Positions 18,501 to 27,021 of a stretch of 64,000 nucleotides of DNA are shown here, piece after piece; the stretch's first letter is position 1, and each line of letters begins with the position of its first letter. The translations under genes were made by a program, and so were the position numbers. The stretch is from Maritalea myrionectae DSM 19524. GTDB lineage: Bacteria; Pseudomonadota; Alphaproteobacteria; Rhizobiales; Devosiaceae. The notes under the pieces were generated by a model that was given only the letters and a program-made list of their open reading frames with translations, ran no database searches and was not told the origin of the DNA. The stretch lies in assembly GCF_000423365.1 (NCBI RefSeq), contig NZ_AUHV01000005.1, positions 459,702 to 523,701 of the forward strand, given 5' to 3'.

Positions 18501-20326
18501 ATCTCTGTCAAATCGCCTTCAAACTCTGCCACTTTCAGGGTCATGTCATGCAGCACACGTTCTTCTTCGTCTTCCGGACTGACCGTGTAGGTGCGTTCGT
18601 TGACCACGGTGAAGCCGAAATTCTCGAGCAAGGGAACGCGGGCGCTTAGAGGGATTGCTGTTGATCGGTGATAAATCTTGAGGGAATAGGCGTTTTCGCG
18701 GCGGGCATGTTTGTCTAGGCGCACGCCGATTTTGACGTCATCATCAAGCTGTTTGAAGTGCTCAATATCGTTGAGCGCGGCAGCATAAGGATATTTTTCC
18801 TGATAGGCGATGGTGAACGCATTCACATAGGGTGCGATCGAGCGTGGATCATCGACCAAAGAGGCAAGCCAGTCGCCATAAGAGCGGGTGAGGTTGGTGA
18901 TGTGTTCTTCCAACTCATCGCGATCCGGTTGGGGTGTTTTGCCGCCATTGCGCCCCAGAATAAAATGAACCGATGCCAATTCACCTTCAGGGAAATTGGG
19001 ATAGAAGGCGGAGACCCTTGCGTCATACTTTTCGGCCAAATATTCGCCCACTTGGCGGCGAATGTGCGAATTATATTTGTCGCGGGCCATAAACAGCAAC
19101 ACCGACACAAAGTTGTCGAACGGGTCAATGCGCGGCAACACGCGAACACGCGGACGGTCTGCCAATTCCGAAATGGTGGTGGCAAACTCGTACAGCAGTT
19201 TCTCGTCAATTTGGAATAGTTCTTCACGCGGATAATTGTCCAACGCATTCATAAGCGCTTTGCCAGAATGCGAGTTTGGCGAGTGGCCAGAACGTTGCAT
19301 CACGTGCATCACCTTACGGCGCAGCAAGGGCACTGAGGTGTGAGGCGTGGCCAAGGACATCGATGTGAACAAGCCGAGAATGCGCAACTCACCGCTGAGT
19401 TCGCCTTCGTCATTATATAATTTTACGCCGACATAATCCATGTGCACGCGACGGTGCACAACGGATTTGATATTGGCCTTGGTCACCATCAAGGGATCGG
19501 CTTTTTGCAAAAAGGCCACGTGCTGATCGGTCATTTCCACATAGTCGGAACCATGGCGCAAGAAATAGAGGTCGGGGTCTTTTAAGATGCCGAGCCCGCT
19601 TTCGCGCAATGGTTCAAGATGGGGTGCGCCGTTTTCGTTTATCAGGCGATATTCGCGCATGCCCAAAAACGTGAAATTATGGTCCGCAAGCCAGCCGAGA
19701 AAGTGCATGCTTTCGGCCAAAACGGCTTCTTCGATTTTGGGTGGGTTGTCGCGATAATGGCGGACGGTTTCACCCAGTTTTTCCAGCATGGGCCGCCAGC
19801 CATTCACAGCGTGGCGCACTTGCGTGAGGGTGTTGTCCAGTTCTTCTACCAGCACTTCCTGGTTGTTGGCGCTCAGCCCGGGCCGATAATGAACGTGCAA
19901 GAGGCTTTCTTTTTGACCGCCTTCTTCAAATTTTTCGAGCACCTCGATGCCCTGCTCAGTTTTGCGCACGGGCAAAATGGGGTGGGCAAACAAGATGATA
20001 TCCGCGCCCGAAGATCGAATAGCGGCCAAGCCACTATCGACAATAAAGGGCATGTCCGCATTGAAGACATCAACAATATGGTCACGGTGCAGGTCTTCTG
20101 GCACCCAATTGGAGATATGATGGCCGTTTGTTTCGCGTCGGCCGAGATGTTCATAGGCCCTGATCGCCGCATCCAGCAGTTCCGACAAATCTTTGTTCTT
20201 CAAATCGCCATCTTCGATCGAGTCCACCAGATGGCCCAAAAAGTTGAGAAAGCTTTGATCGGTGAGACTTCTAGAGTGAGCAAGTTCGATGAGCTGAGAC
20301 TTGTAAGCGCTCGTGGCCTGCGCCAT
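15572..20326 (-). CDS. NAD-specific glutamate dehydrogenase, large (about 180 kDa) type
   Basis: A 1584-residue catabolic enzyme of the GDH_180 family, which deaminates glutamate to 2-oxoglutarate with NAD. The N-terminal ACT-like regulatory segments cover roughly residues 1-500 (e.g. MREYRLINENGAPHLEPL). The catalytic domain near residue 800 carries GGLRWSDRPEDFRTEVLGL, VPVGAKGGFVPKQ with the catalytic lysine region, and GIGTYVRATTESN. A long helical C-terminus follows. Normal length for the family. The start is ATG 20326 with GGGGA upstream. The downstream MFS gene overlaps its stop codon. It supplies 2-oxoglutarate to the TCA enzymes encoded later in the window. Confidence 0.96.
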   Translation of the reverse strand: MAQATSAYKSQLIELAHSRSLTDQSFLNFLGHLVDSIEDGDLKNKDLSELLDAAIRAYEHLGRRETNGHHISNWVPEDLHRDHIVDVFNADMPFIVDSGLAAIRSSGADIILFAHPILPVRKTEQGIEVLEKFEEGGQKESLLHVHYRPGLSANNQEVLVEELDNTLTQVRHAVNGWRPMLEKLGETVRHYRDNPPKIEEAVLAESMHFLGWLADHNFTFLGMREYRLINENGAPHLEPLRESGLGILKDPDLYFLRHGSDYVEMTDQHVAFLQKADPLMVTKANIKSVVHRRVHMDYVGVKLYNDEGELSGELRILGLFTSMSLATPHTSVPLLRRKVMHVMQRSGHSPNSHSGKALMNALDNYPREELFQIDEKLLYEFATTISELADRPRVRVLPRIDPFDNFVSVLLFMARDKYNSHIRRQVGEYLAEKYDARVSAFYPNFPEGELASVHFILGRNGGKTPQPDRDELEEHITNLTRSYGDWLASLVDDPRSIAPYVNAFTIAYQEKYPYAAALNDIEHFKQLDDDVKIGVRLDKHARRENAYSLKIYHRSTAIPLSARVPLLENFGFTVVNERTYTVSPEDEEERVLHDMTLKVAEFEGDLTEIAANIERAIKAVWYKEAENDGYNRLALFAAMSWDNIAIIRALSRYLKQTDITYSQRYMWETLSKHPLTAKAIVDLFHARHNPNFNGDAQLVEQKARETIRATLEQITSLDDDTIFRRFVNLVDSSLRTNFFQRPNGERRPALAIKFDASKVKGLPDPRPFREIFVYSPRVEGVHLRGGMIARGGLRWSDRPEDFRTEVLGLVKAQMVKNAVIVPVGAKGGFVPKQMPTNPSREEFMAEGTASYKIFIGSLLDITDNLDVDEIVPPENVNRLDGDDPYLVVAADKGTATFSDTANAISEERNFWLGDAFASGGSVGYDHKKMGITARGGWEAVKRHFREMDHDIQTQPFTAVGVGDMSGDVFGNGMLLSDQTKLIAAFDHRDIFIDPNPDPASSYAERKRLFEMGRSSWQDYDQSKLSAGGGIYPRSSKSITLSVEAKAALGVEQNEISPNDLMQSILKAKADLLWFGGIGTYVRATTESNADAGDRANDAIRITGKEVGAKVIGEGANLGITQLARVEFDQNGGRINTDAIDNSAGVNSSDLEVNIKIALGSLVRDGDIDMAKRNSFLAGMTDEVAELCLRNNYLQTLAISLAERRDVADLPYHADFIKSLETAGQLNRKVEYLPKHVDLMERESHNRGLTRPELAVILAYAKNTLYAKLLESDVPDDPYLGKELFRYFPETLTATYPDTITNHRLRREVIATVLSNAMINRGGPDFVHRVASATGSDPAQVAAAYAAARDSFGLTDMNAAIDELDNKMSGQTQLALYDELRSLLLQQTAWFIRNVNLEDGLSKVVERYAEGINIIRDMLDELLPEFITQSVKTQTKGFEDGGTPSALAKRVAQLSALTLATEIVLIAERADTSVENAARAYFAILANFKLGRITEQVDTIAVHDYYDRLALDRALANLMRAQRDITLDVLAFDADDMKKAFADWNNARSADISRTREMVENITDTTLGVSKLSVAAGLLSDLAKG

Positions 20327-20479
20327 TTGGGTATCCCCTTTTTGATTTTAATTATGTTGAGTTTAAACAGGGATAGTAAAGAATGTCAGTAGTCTTTTTG
20401 GAGGGGTCAAAGAGAAATTGTTTGCGCGTGTGCAGACCAATTGACTGCAGCGGATGGACGATTCTCCCCGGATCGTGAC

Positions 20480-20508
20480 TTGACCGCGCTTTGCGCGGGT
20501 TTTAGAAA
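20480..20508 (+). promoter_or_regulatory. Candidate sigma-70-type promoter of leuC
   Basis: TTGACC (20480-20485), a 17-nt spacer, and TAGAAA (20503-20508), about 40 nt upstream of the leuC ATG. Five of six and four of six bases match consensus. It overlaps a short GCGC-rich inverted repeat (CCGCGC/GCGCGG at about 20485-20498). Confidence 0.45.
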
Positions 20509-20548
20509 CGGTTTACTCAGGCAATTTTTGAACGAAAGACCGTGTAAA

Positions 20549-21952
20549 ATGGGTAATCCTCGTACACTTTATGACAAGATTTGGGACGATCACTTGGTGG
20601 CCAATAATGAAGATGGCACGAGCCTTCTTTATATTGATCGTCACCTTGTGCATGAGGTCACGAGCCCACAGGCTTTTGAAGGGCTGCGCATGGCCAGCCG
20701 CAAAGTGCGGGCGCCGCAGCGCACCTTGGCCGTGGTGGATCATAATGTGCCGACAACTGACCGCTCTCAGGGCATTGATGATCCGGACAGCAAAATCCAG
20801 GTGGATACGCTGGCGAAAAACGCTGCCGATTTTGGCGTTGAATATTTCAACGAGTTGGATAAGCGCCAGGGCGTTGTGCACATTGTGGGGCCAGAGCAAG
20901 GCTTCACCCTGCCGGGCATGACCATTGTTTGTGGCGACAGCCACACTTCCACCCATGGTGCATTCGGCGCGTTGGCGCATGGCATTGGCACCTCGGAAGT
21001 GGAGCATGTGCTGGCCACTCAGACCCTGATTCAATCCAAAGCCAAAAATATGCGCGTGACCGTGAACGGCAAATTGCCCAAAGGCGTGACCGCGAAAGAT
21101 ATCGTCTTGACCATCATTGGTGAGATCGGCACCGCGGGCGGCACTGGCCATGTGATTGAATATGCCGGCGAGGCCATCCAGGAGCTTTCTATGGAAGGCC
21201 GGATGACTGTTTGTAACATGTCGATCGAAGCGGGCGCCCGTGCTGGTTTGATCGCGCCGGATGAAAAGACCTTTGAATATATTGAGGGCCGTCCGCGCGC
21301 GCCAAAAGGTGAAGCCTTTGAAATGGCCAAAGCCTATTGGAAAACACTGCACACGGATGAAGGCGCAAAGTTCGACAAGGAAATTACCCTTGATGCATCT
21401 GACTTGCCTCCAATCGTGACCTGGGGCTCAAGCCCAGAGGACGTGGTTTCCATTAATGGCGAAGTGCCGAACCCCGATGATATTGAAAATGAAAACAAGC
21501 GGGATTCAAAATGGCGTGCGCTTGATTATATGGGCCTGAAGCCGGGCACCAAGATCACCGACATCACCATTGATCGCGTGTTTATCGGCTCGTGCACCAA
21601 TGGCCGGATCGAAGATTTCCGCGCTGCTGCTGAAGTGCTGAAGGGCAAAAAGGTCGCTGAAGGCGTGAATGTGATGATCGTGCCGGGCTCTGGTTTGGTG
21701 AAAGCACAGGCCGAAGAAGAAGGCTTGGACAAAATCTTCCTCGACGCGGGTTGTGAATGGCGCGAGCCGGGTTGTTCCATGTGCTTGGCAATGAATGCCG
21801 ACAAACTGAAGCCAGAAGAGCGCTGTGCCTCTACCTCAAACCGTAACTTTGAGGGTCGCCAAGGCTTTAAGGGCCGGACGCACCTCGTGTCGCCGTCTAT
21901 GGCTGCGGCTGCTGCAGTTGCGGGGCGGTTTGTGGATGTGCGCGACCTTTAA
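20549..21952 (+). CDS. leuC: 3-isopropylmalate dehydratase large subunit
   Basis: Isomerises 2- to 3-isopropylmalate in leucine synthesis, together with LeuD. Its 467 residues start [15 protein letters not shown]. They show [38 protein letters not shown] and the [4Fe-4S] cysteine motifs [14 protein letters not shown] and [11 protein letters not shown]. The open frame extends 36 codons upstream, but ATG 20549 gives the usual length. A hairpin terminator follows, so leuC is transcribed apart from leuD, which lies 4.5 kb away beyond a block of opposite-strand genes. Confidence 0.97.
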   Translation: MGNPRTLYDKIWDDHLVANNEDGTSLLYIDRHLVHEVTSPQAFEGLRMASRKVRAPQRTLAVVDHNVPTTDRSQGIDDPDSKIQVDTLAKNAADFGVEYFNELDKRQGVVHIVGPEQGFTLPGMTIVCGDSHTSTHGAFGALAHGIGTSEVEHVLATQTLIQSKAKNMRVTVNGKLPKGVTAKDIVLTIIGEIGTAGGTGHVIEYAGEAIQELSMEGRMTVCNMSIEAGARAGLIAPDEKTFEYIEGRPRAPKGEAFEMAKAYWKTLHTDEGAKFDKEITLDASDLPPIVTWGSSPEDVVSINGEVPNPDDIENENKRDSKWRALDYMGLKPGTKITDITIDRVFIGSCTNGRIEDFRAAAEVLKGKKVAEGVNVMIVPGSGLVKAQAEEEGLDKIFLDAGCEWREPGCSMCLAMNADKLKPEERCASTSNRNFEGRQGFKGRTHLVSPSMAAAAAVAGRFVDVRDL

Positions 21953-21983
21953 GCGCTGGCACCGCCACCCTAATTGACAAGAA

Positions 21984-22019
21984 AGCCCCTGATCAGCTTT
22001 GCTGGTGAGGGGCTTTTTG
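21984..22019 (+). terminator. Intrinsic terminator after leuC
   Basis: AGCCCCT (21984-21990) pairs with AGGGGCT (22008-22014); the inner bases GATCAGC and GCTGGTG extend the stem. TTTTTGTT follows. The DUF998 gene starts 10 nt later. Confidence 0.85.
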
Positions 22020-22028
22020 TTGGAGGGC

Positions 22029-22604
22029 ATGGTGCAGATCACGACAACCCGTATCGGGATCATCCTGATGGCGCTGACCATGGTGGTTGGCCCTTGGTTC
22101 AGTCCACCTGGTTTTGATTGGGTGCGCCACACCACCTCCGAACAGGCCGGACAGCTCACCGCCGGGGCCTATTTGATGCGGTTTGGCTTTGTGGCGCTGG
22201 GGCTGGGCATTTTTATCGACGCGCTGGAAGTGGCAAAGCGGCGCCAATGGGCAAACAGCCTGTTTCTGGTGTTCGGCCTGGCGATGATTTTGGTGGCCGC
22301 CTTTTCAACGCGGCCGATTGATCTCACGCTCACCTATGATCTGACCGATGATTGGCTGCACAGCTTTTTCGCCACGCTGATGGGCTTTGCTTTTGGCTTT
22401 GGGGTGGGGTGGCGGATGATTTATATGCGTGCGCCGCTTGAATTGACCCTTAGCGGCTTGGCCGCGTTGGCCTCCATCGTCTTGCCGCTTCTAATGTGGC
22501 AGATGCCGGACTATGCCGGGGTTTGGCAACGCTTGATGTTTGGGATCAGTTTTGTCTGGTTTTGGCTCTATCTGCCGCCTGCACCGTCAGCCGTTAATCG
22601 CTGA
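22029..22604 (+). CDS. DUF998 family membrane protein (first copy)
   Basis: A protein of about 191 residues with six predicted membrane helices. HTTSEQAGQLTAGAYLMRFG, VAAFSTRP and DWLHSFFATLMGFAFGFGVG match the DUF998 pattern (small integral membrane proteins of unknown function). GGAGGG at 22022-22027 could serve ATG 22029 (1-nt gap) or GTG 22032 (4-nt gap, more usual), so the start is uncertain by one codon. Its end overlaps the convergent ClpP-like gene by 11 bases. A second DUF998 gene lies at 24832-25461 on the opposite strand. Confidence 0.8.
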   Translation: MVQITTTRIGIILMALTMVVGPWFSPPGFDWVRHTTSEQAGQLTAGAYLMRFGFVALGLGIFIDALEVAKRRQWANSLFLVFGLAMILVAAFSTRPIDLTLTYDLTDDWLHSFFATLMGFAFGFGVGWRMIYMRAPLELTLSGLAALASIVLPLLMWQMPDYAGVWQRLMFGISFVWFWLYLPPAPSAVNR

Positions 22605-23376
22605 TCAGGGTCGCCAATTTATAGGCTTTAGCCTCTTCAGGCGTGAAATAATAAAGTCGTTGTGGCGGGGTTTCGAGGGCATGTACCCATAGGGCGCTAT
22701 CCACCCCCATATCGGCCAGATGTTTGGTGATCAGCGCCGTGATGGATTGGGCGTCGGACATGGCCTGCGCCGGATTGCGGGTGGCGTTGGGATCGTTGGC
22801 GGGCACATAGATTTGATGCACGCCAAGATTGGCGCGCTGGTGCATATCGCGCTTGATGCCGGCGGCAAAAATAAGCGGGCAGGATGAGGCACAATAGCCG
22901 CCTGCCGGCACGCGCATATTCAGTTTCAACTCGCGCACCAATTTAGCTAGGGCCAGCGCATCATCAACTGAACCGCCGGGGGAGCTGATGTCCACCCAAT
23001 CCACATATTCCGCCATGCGCTTGAGGTCCGGCTCCAGCCGCGCAAAGGCCCCCACATCAATCGAGCCCTGCAAGGTCAGTCGGTTGCCCGACTCGAGGGT
23101 GGCGGTCAGCGGTTGTTGCAAGGTTTCGCGTGGCAATTCCACCCGTTCGCTGGGGGAAAATTGCGGATTGTTGGGGTTGATTTCGGGCCGGTCCACTGCG
23201 GGCAGGATGGGCGTATCACCCTGTTGCGGGTTATAGGGGGCGGCGGACTGCTGGTTATAGAGCTGATCAAAATCGAGCCATAGGACCACGCCGCTGGCAA
23301 AGAGCAGCACAAAAAACACCGCCCGCATTAAGCGGCCATCATCCAGCCAAAATCGGGTTTTGGTTTTCGTGCTCAT
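22594..23376 (-). CDS. Membrane-anchored ClpP-like periplasmic protein (COG3904 type)
   Basis: A 260-residue protein. An N-terminal membrane helix (about residues 17-34) is followed by a proline/glutamine-rich linker (40-90) and a ClpP/crotonase-fold domain. SSPGGSVDDALALAKLVREL (131-150) and GGYCASSCPLIFAAG (159-173), with the likely serine nucleophile between two cysteines, fit this fold, as does R-A-N-L-G-V-H-Q (181-188), whose His is the probable base. The catalytic part should face the periplasm. The family resembles ClpP and SppA-type peptidases but its substrates are unknown. It starts 3 nt after the stop of the upstream membrane protein gene, so the two form an operon and probably a functional pair. 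Confidence 0.82.
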   Translation of the reverse strand: MSTKTKTRFWLDDGRLMRAVFFVLLFASGVVLWLDFDQLYNQQSAAPYNPQQGDTPILPAVDRPEINPNNPQFSPSERVELPRETLQQPLTATLESGNRLTLQGSIDVGAFARLEPDLKRMAEYVDWVDISSPGGSVDDALALAKLVRELKLNMRVPAGGYCASSCPLIFAAGIKRDMHQRANLGVHQIYVPANDPNATRNPAQAMSDAQSITALITKHLADMGVDSALWVHALETPPQRLYYFTPEEAKAYKLATLISD

Positions 23377-23379
23377 CGC

Positions 23380-24744
23380 CTAATGCTTTTTGTCCCTGAG
23401 GGGCGTGATATTGTCGTCGCGCTTGTCTTTTGGATCGTCCGAATCCGTTGACGTTTTGTCGTCTTCAGCATTGCTGTCCGGCTCGGGCGCTTCATCCGTG
23501 GGCAGTTTTTCGCTGGCGGCATGTTCGATGGCCTTTTGCACCTGCTCGGGCGGCAAATCTGCATTCATGTCGCGGAACAAGGCCACGGCGCGCATCATTT
23601 CTGCCGCCGTGATTTTGTCGGCCACATCAAGCGTCCGCGCTTCGCGGCGAGAGGCGGAATGCACCACCGAAAGGATCAGCACCAAGACCATAGGCAGCAA
23701 GTCGATGGAGATCGCCCCGGCCCAGGAGGGCAGGAAGTCGCGGGCATAGAGCAACACCGCTTCCGGGGTGGAGAGCGGCACAAAGCGCCGGGCGGGCACG
23801 CCGGGCTGGTTGAGAATATCCTGCGCTGCGGCCTGCAAGGCTTTGGATTGGGCCGCGACAGCCTCCATGATGGAGCGCATCACCCGATCCTGCCTGTTGG
23901 CCAGATCCTGGGTGCCGCCATCGGCGACGGGGGCAATAAAGCCTAAGGACAAATCTTCTGCCGCACGGCTTACCGAGGCGGCGATGGACGTTTCCTGCAG
24001 GGACGAAATAACGCCTGTCAGCGCCAGTGCTTCGGCGGCAAACTCATCGGCGCGGGGCTGCACTTCCCCATCGCCCGAGACCAGCGCCCGCATATTGGCC
24101 AAATGCTGTGAGCCTTGTTCAAATTGGGTGGCCGCGGTTTCGCGGGAGGCGAGGATCGAGGCGCTCAATTCGTCCAGTTGCTGTGACATCTGGGTGAGCA
24201 ATTGCACCACGGAGCCGGAACCAGAGGTGCCGGTGAGGGCGCCGGACTGGCGCTCATCCTGCGCAAGCCGCGAAAAGCGCACCGAGGCGCGTTGCACGTC
24301 AGGCAATAGGCTTTGGGCGGCCAAAGCCTTATCGTGGGCTTTGTCGAGATCGGCAACATAATCTTCAAGGGTGACCGCCAAATGCTGCTCTAGGGCGGCG
24401 GAGCCAGCGAGGGCCGCAGCATTCAACCATGACGACATGGCGACAATCATGAGGCTGCCCAGCCCCATCACCGCGATCAGGGCGCCGCGCCGGGCGCTGT
24501 CGCGCATCAGGGGCAGAAAGCGCATCATGTAGGTCCAGAAGGCATAAATGCCCACGGACACAGCGGCGGAATAAACGATCGCAGCGAAGAACACCAGATC
24601 GGCGGAACCATCAATCAGGCTGCGCACGCCGAGATAGGTATAAACGCCACTGGCCAGTGCCAATGTGGCCAGCGCAAACCGCGTCATCAATTCAAGTGAC
24701 TTCACGCCCTCTTTCAGGCGTGCCGCATTATTCTGATCAAGCAT
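23380..24744 (-). CDS. Membrane protein of unknown function, partner of the ClpP-like protein
   Basis: A 454-residue protein I do not recognise. Three membrane helices lie at the N-terminus (about 20-40, 49-70 and 87-106). A long helix-rich region of about 240 residues follows, rich in A, Q, S and L (e.g. LLTQMSQQLDELSASIL), and then a fourth helix (about 350-370). The C-terminal tail is highly charged (EPDSNAEDDKTSTDSDDPKD...). With four helices, both ends would be cytoplasmic and the long helical part periplasmic, the same side as the ClpP-like domain encoded 3 nt downstream. This makes it a candidate substrate adaptor or scaffold (inference). The composition is GC-rich compared with the sdh/suc region. 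Confidence 0.7.
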   Translation of the reverse strand: MLDQNNAARLKEGVKSLELMTRFALATLALASGVYTYLGVRSLIDGSADLVFFAAIVYSAAVSVGIYAFWTYMMRFLPLMRDSARRGALIAVMGLGSLMIVAMSSWLNAAALAGSAALEQHLAVTLEDYVADLDKAHDKALAAQSLLPDVQRASVRFSRLAQDERQSGALTGTSGSGSVVQLLTQMSQQLDELSASILASRETAATQFEQGSQHLANMRALVSGDGEVQPRADEFAAEALALTGVISSLQETSIAASVSRAAEDLSLGFIAPVADGGTQDLANRQDRVMRSIMEAVAAQSKALQAAAQDILNQPGVPARRFVPLSTPEAVLLYARDFLPSWAGAISIDLLPMVLVLILSVVHSASRREARTLDVADKITAAEMMRAVALFRDMNADLPPEQVQKAIEHAASEKLPTDEAPEPDSNAEDDKTSTDSDDPKDKRDDNITPLRDKKH

Positions 24745-24831
24745 AGATGTGCCTTTGGTTTCCCTGTTGGCCCATTAAAACGGGAAAAACGCGGCCATAA
24801 AAGGGCAAAGGCCGCAAATGTTAAGACGCGG

Positions 24832-25461
24832 TTAATGGCGTGCGACGTCAGATTTGGGCGGGGCGATCAAGGTGACGACATAAAAGACCAGCCAGCCATA
24901 GACCAATGTTTCAAACAAGCGCTGGATCAACCCGACCCGGGGATTGTCCGGCATCAAGTTTGCCAACAGCACCAGCAAAATCACCGGCATGATCAGCCCC
25001 AATGGGGTCAGCAGGCTTTTGCCCAGCCATTTGCGGGCGTGCAGCGACAGGATCGCCATGCCGATAATGGCGGAGAGATAGGCGAGCAGGGCGCTGGTCA
25101 TATGAATGATATGGCTTGTCGATGGGGTTGCCGGGCGGCACGCGGCATCGCAAGGGAAAAAGGAGGCAACAATGACCAGCAAAGGATAGAGCGCCAAAAT
25201 CGCCAGCCCGACGGTGCCGGGCAGACTGCGGGGTAAGCTGGAAAAGACCAGCGCCAAGGCGCCAAGCAATATCAGCGCGGCGGCAAAAAAGCTGCCAAAA
25301 TTGACAAGGTTGGGAAAGGGCGAATCTGCCGCCCCAAGCTCGCTCATAAATTGCGATATATGACTATAGTCGGGAAAATTTGCCCCGGCGATGGCCACGG
25401 TGACCATAATCCAGAGATAGCTCAAAATTGTCAGCACCAGGGCCAGCTTTGGCTTGTTCAT
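24832..25461 (-). CDS. DUF998 family membrane protein (second copy)
   Basis: A 209-residue protein with about six membrane helices and DUF998 features: SHISQFMSELGAADSPF near the start of the first loop, FPCDAACRP after helix 3, and SHIIHMTSALLAYLSAI. ATG 25461 is chosen over the longer frame because GGAGGATCAA lies directly upstream. The function is unknown. It sits between deoD and the protease-partner gene, all on the minus strand, with 87 nt to the next gene. It is clearly divergent from the other DUF998 protein at 22029, so this is not a recent duplication. Confidence 0.8.
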   Translation of the reverse strand: MNKPKLALVLTILSYLWIMVTVAIAGANFPDYSHISQFMSELGAADSPFPNLVNFGSFFAAALILLGALALVFSSLPRSLPGTVGLAILALYPLLVIVASFFPCDAACRPATPSTSHIIHMTSALLAYLSAIIGMAILSLHARKWLGKSLLTPLGLIMPVILLVLLANLMPDNPRVGLIQRLFETLVYGWLVFYVVTLIAPPKSDVARH

Positions 25462-25534
25462 TTGATCCTCCCGTCCCACATCTTATCTGGATAATGTAGG
25501 TCGGGAGAGGATCTTTGCAATGGCTGAGGAACGT

Positions 25535-26245
25535 TTAGAGCGTGGCGGCCAGGTCTAGCGACAGGGTTGCCATTTCTTCAAGTGAGCTCTGGCGTGCATC
25601 CGCATCAATTTCATCGCCGGTGATCAGGCAATCGGTCATGGTGCAGATGGCGATGGCTTTGCGGTTGAACTTGGCGGCGAGCGTGTAAAGCGCTGCGGCT
25701 TCCATCTCCACGGCCAGAATATCGTGGTCGAGCAAAGGCTGGTAACCCTTGGCCCCGCCTTCAACATAGAACACATCTGATGAGACAATGCCGCCAGCGT
25801 GAAATTTCATTTTACGCTCGTCGGCAAGATTGGCGGCTTTGCGCAGCAGATCAAAATCGGCGTGCGGGGCATAATGATAACGGCCAAAGGTGCCTGCATT
25901 CATGGCGCTGTCGGTGGAGGCGGCAACGCCCAACACCACATCACGCACCTTGACCTTTTCGTTCAGCCCGCCGCAGGTGCCGATGCGGATAAAGTTTTTG
26001 GCGCCGTAAAGATTGATCAGCTCATGCACATAAATGGCCAGGGAGGGTTGGCCCATGCCCGTGGCCTGCACCGAGACTTTTTTGCCTTTGTAGGTGCCGG
26101 TATAGCCGAGGCAATTGCGCACAGAATTGACCAGTTTTGCTTCGTCCAGAAAGGTTTCGGCCACCCATTTGGCGCGCAAGGGATCGCCGGGCAGCAGCAC
26201 GGTTTCGGCATAGGCATCTGTGGGGGCATGGTTATGTGGCGTCAT
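25535..26245 (-). CDS. deoD: Purine nucleoside phosphorylase, DeoD type
   Basis: Phosphorolyses purine (deoxy)nucleosides in salvage. The 236 residues match the hexameric bacterial type: MTPHNHAPTDAYAETVLLPGDPLRA, RNCLGYTGTYKGKKVSVQATGMGQPS (phosphate-binding arginine and loop), IRIGTCGGLN, SSDVFYVE and AVEMEAAALYTLAAK. The region that normally reads S-D-x is T-D-C here, keeping the aspartate that protonates the base. AGGAAAA lies upstream of ATG 26245. It diverges from leuD; the 164-bp gap between them holds both promoters. Confidence 0.95.
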   Translation of the reverse strand: MTPHNHAPTDAYAETVLLPGDPLRAKWVAETFLDEAKLVNSVRNCLGYTGTYKGKKVSVQATGMGQPSLAIYVHELINLYGAKNFIRIGTCGGLNEKVKVRDVVLGVAASTDSAMNAGTFGRYHYAPHADFDLLRKAANLADERKMKFHAGGIVSSDVFYVEGGAKGYQPLLDHDILAVEMEAAALYTLAAKFNRKAIAICTMTDCLITGDEIDADARQSSLEEMATLSLDLAATL

Positions 26246-26409
26246 GATTTTTCCTGTTGGTCAAAATATCTGCGCATATCTAGCCACTTTTTGCGCCCAA
26301 ATTCAACGATGGCGCGCGCGGGCGACTTGACGCGGTTTTGCCGCTGGTGCATTTGAAGGGTCTGGGCTTTAAAAGTGGTTCAAGCCCTGATGAAAGGATA
26401 TTGCGACAG

Positions 26410-27018
26410 ATGGATAAGTTCACAACATTGACCGGGGTTGCCGCCCCATTGCCGTTGATCAATATCGATACCGATATGATTATCCCGAAACAATATCTCA
26501 AAACCATCAAGCGCACGGGCCTTGGCGTGGCTGCCTTTGCTGAAATGCGCTATGAAGAAGATGGCAAAACCGAAAAGCCGGATTTTGTGCTGAACAAGCC
26601 AGCTTATCGCAATGCGTCCATTCTGGTCGCGGGCGACAATTTTGGCTGTGGTTCCAGCCGTGAGCACGCCCCATGGGCGCTGAAAGATTTTGGTATTCGC
26701 TGCGTGATTTCCACCAGCTTTGCTGACATTTTTTACAATAACTGCTTTAAAAACGGCATTTTGCCAATCGTGGTGACTGAAGAGCAGTTGAAAGAATTGC
26801 TGGATGATGCGTCTCGCGGGTCGAATGCGACGTTGACCGTGGATCTGGAAGCGCAAACCATTCAGGGCCCTGATGGGGGTACGGTTGAGTTTGATATTGA
26901 CCCGTCGCGCAAAAATGCATTGCTGCAAGGTTTGGACGATGTGGGCCTGACCATGGAAAAAGGCGAAGCGATCTCAACATTTGAAGATAAAGTGGCTGAA
27001 GATCGGCCTTGGATCTAG
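26410..27018 (+). CDS. leuD: 3-isopropylmalate dehydratase small subunit
   Basis: The swivelling small subunit that completes the LeuC active site. Its 202 residues show [42 protein letters not shown] (the family signature) and [23 protein letters not shown] 26410 gives the normal start M-D-K-F-T; AAAGGA lies about 12 nt upstream. A hairpin GGGCTT/AAGCCC (about 26364-26387) sits in the leader. RidA begins 3 nt after the stop. The RidA linkage is sensible because RidA removes reactive enamine by-products of amino acid metabolism. Confidence 0.97.
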   Translation: MDKFTTLTGVAAPLPLINIDTDMIIPKQYLKTIKRTGLGVAAFAEMRYEEDGKTEKPDFVLNKPAYRNASILVAGDNFGCGSSREHAPWALKDFGIRCVISTSFADIFYNNCFKNGILPIVVTEEQLKELLDDASRGSNATLTVDLEAQTIQGPDGGTVEFDIDPSRKNALLQGLDDVGLTMEKGEAISTFEDKVAEDRPWI

Positions 27019-27021
27019 TCG

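Noticed and set aside
20513..21352. A 279-codon minus-strand open frame opposite leuC.
   Set aside because: Antisense shadow of leuC; no family features and no ribosome binding site.
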